DNA from: Triticum aestivum
Taxonomy: Eukaryota; Streptophyta; Magnoliopsida; Poales; Poaceae
Length of the DNA: 64,000 bases
Assembly (NCBI RefSeq): GCF_018294505.1
Contig: NC_057810.1
Coordinates: forward strand, 202,378,773 to 202,442,772
Direction of reading: 5' to 3'
Shown: piece after piece, positions 46,893-54,554 of the stretch
How the letters are laid out: every line of letters starts with the position of its first letter
How positions within the stretch are numbered: the first letter of the stretch is position 1
Notes under the pieces: model-generated
What the model was told of the DNA's origin: nothing
Seen by the model: only the letters and a program-made list of their open reading frames with translations
Database searches by the model: none
Made by a program: the position numbers and the translations under genes

Positions 46893-47054
46893 TACATAGT
46901 TTGACAATGGTGTGGGACCGTGATGTCAGGAAACCAGGAGGAAGCAAAATAAATTATAGTTATATATATATATATAATAAGGAGGCACTTGCGTACGTGA
47001 GGCTATGGACCTGGTGGGTCCCCATTGTCATCCTATCCAAGTAAAGTCATCTCC

Positions 47055-47244
47055 TCGCCCGCGCGCGCTTTCCGCCCGAAATAGTCAGCGTCGGCCGTCC
47101 CGCTTCCCAGTGCAGGCAATTGCTCCGCCTTCAAATGACACAAGTGACGTCCATCCGTCCATCTGCCGCACACATTAATGATATGCGGTTGCCGAGGCGT
47201 CTAATCCGGTGCCACACGTCCGTCCCTCCGCCCGCCCACCATTA
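47055..47244 (+). promoter_or_regulatory. GC-rich upstream region of the 47326 gene
   Basis: Begins with CGCCCGCGCGCGCTTTCCG, a module also at 12810 and 52615. It then runs into pyrimidine-rich sequence with CCGTCCATC and CCCGCCCACC before the TATA box. Function is inferred from position only. Confidence 0.4.
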
Positions 47245-47253
47245 CTATATAAA
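47245..47253 (+). promoter_or_regulatory. TATA box of the 47326 gene
   Basis: CTATATAAA, 73 bases before the ATG; transcription would start near 47280. Confidence 0.65.
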
Positions 47254-47325
47254 CCGCTGCGCCGGCCATAGACGCAGTCATCCGCATGCGTTCCCTTTCT
47301 CCTGTCCACACCACTACTGCCCACC

Positions 47326-47871
47326 ATGGCTTCCTCGCACTCCAGTGCTCTTCGGGACGGGCGGACGATGGACCACAAGGAGATGGTAGCCATTGCTGCC
47401 AATCGGCTGGCCGATGGGCAGCCGGAGGACGACGGCGTCCCAATGGAGAACATGGTAGTCAACGATCCGGCGCCAACCCCCTCCTCCGTGCCATCCTCAC
47501 CGATACATTGCACCATGACCATCGGCCAGGCCCGTGCCCAATATATGGACAGGGTGAGGCAGATGCATGAGGAGCAGTTCTGGGTGGCGCAGGCCGACGC
47601 CGCCTCCAACCACCATCTCCTCCAGGAGCACCTGCAGGCGGAGGAGCAGATCGCCGCGGAGCGGGCGGAGCAGGAGGCGCTACTCGACTCGTACAGCTCC
47701 GCCCGCAAGGGCCGCCTCGAGCGCTGGCGGTACCGCATGCGGGTGGCGGAGGTTGCGGCCGCCTACAAAGAGGCTAGCAAAGAGGGTGATGAAGCGGGCG
47801 AGGCGCTATTTGGAGAGACCGAGGATGAGGCAAAGGACAATGCCGGCTCCGACGAGTCCCCGCTCCGCTGA
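47326..47871 (+). CDS. Unknown coiled-coil protein, 181 residues
   Basis: Single exon from ATG in a strong plant context (CCCACCATGGCTTCC) to TGA at 47869. Starts MASSHSSALRDGRTMDHKE. Residues 70-150 are rich in Glu, Ala, Arg and Gln in heptad-like spacing (VRQMHEEQFWVAQADAA, HLQAEEQIAAERAEQEALL), a probable coiled coil; the tail is acidic (GETEDEAKDNAGSDES). GC-rich third positions match an expressed grass gene. No known domain, signal peptide or membrane segment. A TATA box lies at a proper distance. Related repeat units continue past the stop (47872-48155), so the ancestral tail may have been longer. Confidence 0.65.
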   Translation: MASSHSSALRDGRTMDHKEMVAIAANRLADGQPEDDGVPMENMVVNDPAPTPSSVPSSPIHCTMTIGQARAQYMDRVRQMHEEQFWVAQADAASNHHLLQEHLQAEEQIAAERAEQEALLDSYSSARKGRLERWRYRMRVAEVAAAYKEASKEGDEAGEALFGETEDEAKDNAGSDESPLR

Positions 47872-48155
47872 CGTCGACGACGCCCTGCTCTGCCGAGGCC
47901 CCGCGGCGCCAACAAAGAGGCAGAGGACACCGTCCGCTCCGCCGAGGCCCCGCCCCGCGAACAACGAGGCAGAGGACATCGCCGGCTCAGCCAAGGCCCC
48001 ACCCTGCCGGCAATGTGGGGGAGGATTTCCACCGCTCCGTTGAGGCGCCGCCCACTGGCAACGAGACAGAGGACATCGCTGGCTCCGCCGAGGCCCCGCC
48101 CTGCTGCCAACGAGGCCGCGCCACACAAAAAATGAGGAAGAGTAGAAAACGGTAG
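47872..48155 (+). repeat. Degenerate coding minisatellite after the stop
   Basis: About four units near 50-60 bases with the core GAGGCAGAGGACATCGCCGG followed by CTCCGCCGAGGCCCCGCC. In shifting frames they read as AEDIAGSAEAPP-like peptides, related to the last residues of the upstream ORF (EDEAKDNAGSDESP). Indels between units keep any one frame from being open throughout. Confidence 0.6.
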
Positions 48156-48900
48156 GTCGCCGCCGCTCGGGTCCAAGTAAGGCCACCGCTGCTACCCTCT
48201 GGTTGAAGCCAAGCTAGGCGGGTTGACCATTGGCGGCGGTTAGCTTCTTGGCAGTGACGTGTCGTCGGAGAGCTGCGCTGGAGAAGAACGCTGCTTCTAC
48301 TTAACTGCTGGTGCAGTGGGCTGACTGACACGTGGGCCCAACAGGCCACATGTCAGTTATGCAACTGCACCTGCAGTTAAGTCACTGAAGCTTCTGTTTG
48401 GGTCAGCGGGACACAGGTGGGTAGCTTTGGTTAATTAATTATACCTCCAGCGCACCCCTTTTTAGTTTTTTTTAGAAAAGGAGGATGACCCCCCCCCTCT
48501 GCATCTGGGAGATGCATGCGACCACAAACACCCCTTTTTAGTTGAAGAATGTATTAAATTTAATGAAATCCGGCATGTTTATATGAAATCCGACCATGTA
48601 TGAATGAATTTATTTCGATTAGTTCAAATTCCTGTATCACTGGCATTGGATGAACATACAAAACAATATGTACTAGCATTATTCCCACGGTGATCACCAC
48701 GTTTGCAGCAGTTTCACATGTACTCCCTCCGGTCCTTTCTAGTCTGCATACAAGTTTTGTCTGCAGTCAAAGTATCTCTACTTTGACCAATCTTATACAA
48801 AAAAGTATGCACTTTCACAATGGGCGAAGTAAAAAGGAACAGAAGGAGCTTTTTAGCGTTTCTCTACATTGCAATCAAACACACAGGCCTGGCAATTCAT
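48156..48900. other. Gene-free stretch
   Basis: Contains an inverted pair of about 20 bases (TTAACTGCTGGTGCAGT at 48301 and AACTGCACCTGCAGTTAA at 48362) and a half Stowaway MITE from 48723 (CTCCCTCCGGTCC). No gene seen. Confidence 0.45.
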
Positions 48901-49456
48901 AGAGAACATTCAAAACAATCGATGATTATGCATCTCAGCGACTCACATGTCAGAGGTAATGTTTACTTCACAACTAAAAAATAAAGAAAAAAATTGATCG
49001 CCGCTGCTGACATCAAAGGGCGTCCCATTCGAAAATATCAAACGCATATCTTGCAAAAATCAATGAGCAAAATTTGACAAGGTTGTCCCATTCCAAAATA
49101 TCAAATGCCTACGATTGTGGAATGGGCAGGGTTTGCCATCAGTTCGAACATTGACATGGCACATCGTGCTAAATAAACCAGATGTTCTTCTTGTGTAGTT
49201 CCACCAAAATCAACCAAATTCGCGCATAGCTTGTATGATTTCGCCCTTATGGGAACCTCCTTTCTTGTGGTGGAAATGAATGATTCGATGTATTCATGAA
49301 CATTTTGTGCAGTTCTCGTTCAAATCAAGCTGAGCACCCCTGTTTGCACAAATAAAAAAAGTGATTAGTATAAAGCAAACTGTACTATGAATTGACAGTT
49401 TCAACAGGCACATACATGGTCCATGTAGAGCACACTTTTAGAAAAATGGAACTCAC

Positions 49457-49676
49457 CAGAAAGAATCCTAGAACAACATTGTACTTGCGCATCACAGCAA
49501 AAAATGAAGATTTGTCAGTCCTTCTGAGCTGAAGTTAGTTTGGTCTTGTGGGGAGTAATGTAACCATCCTTCAACTGCTCCTTCTGATGAGAAGATAGAC
49601 AGGGCTTCTTCATCCTGGCATAATCGGAACTAGTCACTTCACGTACTCCATATTCTTCTTCAGAGGAAGATGATCC
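49457..49676 (-). pseudogene. Relic C exon with linker and B3 start
   Basis: Acceptor (TTTGCAAACAG on the sense strand is the mirror of 49677-49688 region) and donor (CTTTCTG, then GTGAGT) are good. The first frame is open for 53 codons up to a TGA; the last 21 codons read in the next frame (TDKSSFFAVMRKYNVVLGFF). At least one base change in length separates the two parts. Confidence 0.55.
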
Positions 49677-50072
49677 CTGTTTGCACTTCTCAAGGACAAT
49701 ACCACTTTTTCATGACAGTATCTAAATAGTAGCACAACATCAATAGAGATGACAAATCTCAATCATATGGATGAAATCAGTGGGTGAGTACCAACATTTG
49801 TCAGGAGGCTGATTGTGTAGAGCATACAGATGAAGCACTTCTTGGGAACCATCTGTTGCTATCTACGGGGGTGGCCATGCTTACTATATACTCCTCGATT
49901 AGTTTAATGTTTCCAACATATTCTTGTGTAGTTCCGCTAAAATATATGGTATCTTCAAAGAAGATCCCTGTTTGCAAAAGTAGAGATAATTACCTATGGC
50001 ATCAAATCAGTGGCAAAACAATTGCTCGTTCCAGCCATAGCAATAAATTAAGATGCAAAACTATATCATTAC

Positions 50073-50182
50073 TTGTGTCATCATAGTTCCAGTGCTTCAT
50101 TACAGCACCGGGAGTTGATTTTTGTTTTTCTTCCGCTTGTTCTTCCCCTTCATCACTTGGTTCAATAACAGACAAGCTTCGC
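50073..50182 (-). pseudogene. Relic C acidic linker exon
   Basis: Bounded by ...CATTGAAG and GTAATG. Reads VIEPSDEGEEQAEEKQKS, then TPGAVMKHWNYDDT. Acidic and Lys-rich composition fits the linker of REM proteins. Confidence 0.5.
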
Positions 50183-50412
50183 CTTCAATGTAAGATTTGG
50201 CATGTCAATTAGGGAGCACAAGTATAGTACTAAACTTAATTTTCTGATGAAAGAAGGATAGTACTGACCTCTCATGATGCAGAATTCAAACAACTCACAA
50301 GAAGAAGATCTAAACCAAATTCTCCTTAACGGATAGGAAGTAAGATCTCCTCTTGTGCAGTTCCACTAAGATCAAGCAATCAAGCAACATTGTCGGTGTG
50401 ACATTTTGGTTG

Positions 50413-50455
50413 AACTGCACAAGACACTCTTAAAACAAAAGTGTTTTGTGCAGTG
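50413..50455. other. Conserved hairpin in relic C
   Basis: The arms AACTGCACAAGACACT and AGTGTTTTGTGCAG pair over 14 positions including one G-T wobble. It is the counterpart of 17282-17325. Confidence 0.6.
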
Positions 50456-50732
50456 CAACAAAAGGTCACAATGGCAACGAGGTGAATTAGATAACCCGGT
50501 TTACACAGAGGTGCAAAGGAAACAATTAGTGGTCAATAACGGTGGATGACACAAAAGCCAACAAAAAGAAGCATCTACCTTATCTAATTGGGAAAGAAAG
50601 CACGACAGTAGCATTTCTCAAACGCTGGCATTGATTAATATTAACATAAAGATTATATTAACAATAAAATTCGTTAAACATGTAATTTGCTTTTAACTGT
50701 GGCATTGCATCAATTTTCAAGCGGCATTATTA

Positions 50733-51043
50733 GAGGGTGTTTGTTTACAGGGACATTTTGGTGTAGGGACTAAAAAAACTCCATGTCAGTCACATCTAAA
50801 CCAAACAGGAGGGACTTTTCGGGACTAAAAGTGGGCATTTGGGACTAAAGAAAGAAGACCCCGAGGGAGTCTTTTTGGGACTTTTTCCAACAGTTGCCCC
50901 TGCCATGCATCGCACCTTGTTTCTATTAGTTCATTACTAGGGGTAACATGGTCTTTTATCATGTCATTTAATAACCTCTAGTCCATGTTTAGTCCCTGGA
51001 ACCAAGCAGGTAGGGACTACGGAGTTTTTAACCAAACAGGGCC
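50733..51043. mobile_element. Tourist (PIF/Harbinger-type) MITE
   Basis: Starts GAGGGTGTTTGTTTACAGGG and ends ACCAAACAGGGCC, flanked by TTA on both sides. The inside is rich in GGGACTAAA motifs typical of this group. Confidence 0.8.
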
Positions 51044-51761
51044 TTAGATTAATAGCAGCTAATGAGTTGCACGGGACAGTGGACGCACCAGCACCATGTG
51101 CATCTACCGATGTACTGTGGTCATGCATAGTCTATTGCAACAAAGAACAAACAACCAAGGAGCATATTTGTGTTGGTCCCAGTTTTGTTATCTTTAGACA
51201 CCTTTCCCTATGTGAGCGCAGCAAATCTAGTCCTGGTCAAACTCTACATCATTGTCCCTTCCTTTCCTTTTTGAACTAGTACTTTCACCCCTTCCTTTCC
51301 TATTTGAACCACGTCCTAGATTCATGCTATACAACTTTCCCCCTTCATTTCCTCTTTGAACCACGTCCTAGATTCATGCTTTATACAACTTTTCCCACTA
51401 CTTTCCCACACTCCTTTCCTCTTTGAACCACATCCTAGATTCATGGTATACATGCAGCTAGAGAAATGCATGTGGAGTAAGTAAAATATACCTTAAGGTT
51501 CTTGGGGCATGTGGGCGAAGAAGAATGGGTCGGAGGCCCTCCCGCGCCGCCGCTGGGTGGAAAGTGAACAGCAGCGCCGGTTGTGGATTCCCTCCCTCGC
51601 CAAGGGCGACAGCGTTTAGCCTCCTTCCCTTCCCGACGGACGGATCCGGCTGGCTCTTTGAGCAGCAGTGAGGGGAGAGAGAGGCCAACGAAGTCTTGTT
51701 TAGATCTAGAGAGGGCGAGAGAGTGTGAAGAGACCAACTACAAGCGTTGAGGCTCCAGCGT

Positions 51762-51773
51762 GTATATATATAC
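51762..51773 (-). promoter_or_regulatory. TATA box of relic C
   Basis: Minus-strand CCAGTATATATATACACG; the leader below it has GGTCTCTTCACACTCTCTCGC, matching relic B. Confidence 0.55.
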
Positions 51774-52550
51774 TGGAGTGAGAGTTGAAGCACGCAAACC
51801 TTAGAAAACATTTTGACCAGTCAAAGAATCCTCCTGGCAAAAATTATGCTCAAGTGTAGTTATCGAACCCGAGACTTCAAGTTTGATGAGTGAACAGGAT
51901 AACCAGCTACACAACCCTCCCGTTATGTCTAACGAGAGGAAAATAACCTTTTATACATTCCTGCCTTCGTGTGACAGGCATGCCGTGTTTTTTTGTGTGT
52001 GTGGGAGTCATTAGGATTTCAATCATAATCGTGTCATGTGGCTTTGGTGGTAAGACTATCCAAAGTGGTGCAGAAATAAAGCAGCCTTAGTCACCTTACC
52101 TCTCTCCACGTAGTACGTTGGGTCCCACCAGTCAGAGGGTGAAACAAACAAATTAATTAGAAAAATTAAAAGCGCCAGCGGTGTATCTTACTACTTCACA
52201 CATCTCGCTACTGCTCGGGAACACTGTCCAATTGATCCCTCTATTCGCTCACGTACTATTTTAAGTGAATCCTTATTATAACATGCACAAAATTTTGGGC
52301 ACTTGTATTCGAATTAAGTCAGTGTGCCACTGTATCTCGTATACTTACTACTCCCTCCGTCTAGGTGTAATAAGTCACGTTAGAAGGTGCAACGGGACCA
52401 AGGTGCGTGCGTGTCCGTGTGTGTGTGTTTAACAGCATGTGTGTGTTAGAGAGTGCGACAGATCGACCTACTCCTATAGAGATATGGTGTGTAGTGTATG
52501 ATTTTAGCCGCAAGAGTTGGTGCATCCTCTCGTTTCCGGACATGTCCGGT
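51774..52550. other. Gene-free stretch
   Basis: No gene seen. A single Stowaway end (CTCCCTCCGTCTAGGTGTAA) is at 52352. GGTCCCACCAGTCAG at 52131 resembles the 45429 minisatellite unit. Confidence 0.4.
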
Positions 52551-52706
52551 AGGGACATGCGGACAACTGCCACGCCCGCTCCTGACCAGCCTGGCCCACC
52601 CAAAGCCCCTCCACCGCCCGCGCGCGCTTCCTGCCCGAAACGGTCAGCGCCGCTCCAAAGAATCGGTGCCGCATTCATGCCCGGGCAGAGCGGACGCGAC
52701 CTCTGA
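52551..52706. other. GC-rich module shared with 12746 and 47055
   Basis: GGGACATGCGGACAACTGCC, CGCCCGCGCGCGCTTCCTG and GCATTCATGCCCGGGCAGAG occur in the order seen at 12757-12880. It lies about 1.8 kb from relic B, the same side as in A1, so it belongs to the duplicated locus. Confidence 0.5.
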
Positions 52707-52961
52707 CTGGCACAAGAGTGATGGTTGCTTCGTCCGTCCAACTTATTACTGGGTCTATGTGATTTGACGGCTCATTGTTCTTTATTACTGAGGTGGTAGG
52801 ACTGTTGGATGTCCCACGCTTTCGGCGAAAGGAGGTAGTAGATTACAATTTTCTCCATTCTTACAGCGGAGGAGTGCAAGAGCAGTGAAAACACGCAGGC
52901 TCAGTGATTACATGTCCCATCTCACACTATCACCGTGTGACACCTAACTCTTTACATAGTA

Positions 52962-53579
52962 CTCCCTCGGTTCCTAAATATTACTAGATGAGTCCCCGCG
53001 CGTTGCTGCGGAACAGCGGTATATCTCTCTGCGCAAAATTATCGATTTCATAGAACTAAAAAAATCTATAACCGCATGACAAATGTGGTAGCCAAACTAA
53101 ATAAACTCCCATCATCATTTAGATCATCCCACGTAAGGAAAAAAGATCAGCCAACTCTTACTGCATAATGGGATTATATTTTTCTTTTTGACATGTTAAT
53201 GGGACTTAAAAGCTCACTTACATGCATGCTACTGGTGCATGCTTGCATGCAGACATGTTGATGTGATTTAAAACCCACTCACATGCTTGCATGTGGCTTA
53301 GTACGGAGCCTCTCAACGTCTAGATCAGACGGCTATTATGACTGATTTACTTCATCTAACGGCTACGTCAATTTTGATGATGTGGCTCAAGGAGAGGATA
53401 GAGAATTCCTAGTAGTGGGGGCTAGCTATTACTAGTAGATAAGTCTTCATAGAGATTCCACTAGGTGAACTACATACGGAACAAAATGAATGAATCTACA
53501 CTTAAAATGCATCTATATGCATCCGCATGTGGTTAATGGTGAAATCTCTACAAAGACTTATATTTAGGAATGGAGGAAG
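52962..53579. mobile_element. Stowaway MITE split by a Helitron
   Basis: Left end CTCCCTCGGTTCCTAAATAT, right end TATATTTAGGAATGGAGGAAG, TA on both sides. Inside, the MITE sequence jumps from 52983 to 53440 (AAGTCTTCATAGAGATTCCA), where a consensus element would be continuous. Confidence 0.8.
52984..53439 (-). mobile_element. Short non-autonomous Helitron
   Basis: On the minus strand it starts TCTACTAGTAATAGC after an A and ends CGCGCGGGGACTCATCTAG before a T, the Helitron TC...CTAG pattern with A-T target. A hairpin of the type CCGC...GCGG (CCGCAGCAACGCGCGG) lies 12 bases before the 3' end. 456 bp, no coding capacity. Confidence 0.75.
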
Positions 53580-53769
53580 TACTAGTATAGTACTAGTATG
53601 TACTGTAATTTATCAGCGAGATAAATTTGTACAATGCTATGAAGCTTCCAGCTCCTGTTACATGTATGTTGCGTCCAAGGTTGCCCGTTGCAACATTTCA
53701 TCAAATATAAAGGAGAATAACATGCATGCTATTGCATCTCAATGATTGACAGATCATAGCAAATATGTA

Positions 53770-53869
53770 CTCCCTCCGTTCCAAAATAAGTGTCTCAACT
53801 TTGTGCAAACTTTAGTAGTACAAAGTTGTACTACTACTAAAGTTGACACTTATTTTGGAACTGAGGTAG
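53770..53869. mobile_element. Short Stowaway MITE (Thalos-like)
   Basis: CTCCCTCCGTTCCAAAATAA at the left mirrored by TTATTTTGGAACTGAGGTAG at the right, with an inner palindrome ACAAAGTTGTAC and TA at the flanks. Nearly the whole element folds on itself. Confidence 0.8.
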
Positions 53870-53872
53870 CTA

Positions 53873-54554
53873 AAGAAAAAAATGATCCATGCAGTCCCTA
53901 GCCCTTGAACCGTGAACCCCGACCAGGCTTCAATTTGCTGGCAACGTTCGAGCTTCCTAATAAATGCAGTTTGCAACCTTTTGACCATCGGATCATTTTG
54001 TGTAGTTTCACCAAAATCGAGATGAGCATCCCTGTGGCAAAGAAATTGAAGAAGCGTGATTAGAAGAAGATCACTAGGACTAGTTGATGAGACATAAACC
54101 CATCACAAATACAATACGTAGAAGCCAGTAGAGGTATAAGGTATGTGCGGGGCAAAGAAGTAGAAAAATATCCACAGGGAGTGATGTGGGCAGCTGGAGC
54201 AGTGGTGCAAGCCATCTGTAAAGGGAGTTGTACCTGAGGGATGTATCTCAACCTTGAGGAGGTCGGCGGGAGGCGGCAACTGCCCACGTCGCCGCAGTGA
54301 GCAAGGGACGAAGGCAACCTCACCGGCTTTGTGAGAGAGAACGGTGGGTACCCCTGATCGGGGCGTGCCGACAGTGGGTTTTCGCCGTCAGCGATGGCCA
54401 GTGCATCTACACTAAGCATCCACCCCTTCCCCAAGCGGACGTGATCCGCCGGGATGTTAGAGATGTGGCCACAGTCGTTTTGTGCGAGAGAGTGTGAAGA
54501 GAGCAACCCCAGCAAGCAACCGTGTAGGCTGGCCCGTCCTGACTATGTATATAG
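53873..54554 (-). pseudogene. Minus-strand gene relic B (REM-associated leader)
   Basis: TATA box at 54547-54554, leader with TTGCTCTCTTCACACTCTCT, GC-rich exon-like part (54200-54480), then an acceptor (TTTGCCACAG) and GGATGCTCATCTCGATTTTG with the module near 53997. It aligns with A1 (13590-14140) over most of its length. A 151-codon frame (54060-54515) is open but has no recognisable domain and no good start. Inferred to be a decayed member of the same family as relic C. Confidence 0.4.
54547..54554 (-). promoter_or_regulatory. TATA box of relic B
   Basis: Minus-strand CCACTATATACATAGTC, with the conserved upstream block TATTGCGTACATGCCACT (plus-strand sense) shared with A1 and A2. Confidence 0.5.

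Larger units (their letters stand above)
44471..47050 (+). mobile_element. Right member of the large inverted pair
   Basis: Order: GTACGCCACACCCCTCCC repeats (44480-45060, with a gap), repeats with GTTGCCTCCCCATGAACACGA (45110-45200), CGTACGTA-rich part, GGTGGGTCCC minisatellite, GC-rich block, GGGCTAGA-rich part, MITE, and the final GGTGGGTCCC...CCTATCCAAGT near 47035. This is the mirror image of 43643 back to 36990, apart from later insertions. Large ORFs across the N run are spurious. Confidence 0.5.
48901..51773 (-). pseudogene. Minus-strand B3/REM-like gene relic C
   Basis: Minus-strand order: TATA box 51762-51773; leader exon to about 51494, ending AACCTTAAG before GTATAT; repeated GGAACTGCACAA modules and a hairpin; an acidic linker exon 50073-50182 (VIEPSDEGEEQAEEKQKS); an exon 49457-49676 with SSSSEEEYGVREVTSSDYAR, then LKDGYITPHKTKLTSAQK and, after a frame change, FFAVMRKYNVVLGFFL, which looks like the start of a B3 domain. 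The rest of the B3 domain is not found. Acidic Ser linker plus B3 start is the REM type. A Tourist MITE (50733-51043) sits in an intron. Not functional as it stands. Confidence 0.5.

Noticed and set aside
47175..48349. Minus-strand ORFs of 120-187 codons
   Set aside because: Antisense shadows of the GC-rich 181-codon gene and its repeat tail.
54060..54515. 151-codon minus-strand ORF as an intact gene
   Set aside because: It spans the leader, an exon-like part and a probable intron of relic B, lacks a good ATG and has no recognisable domain; the aligned part of A1 is not open.
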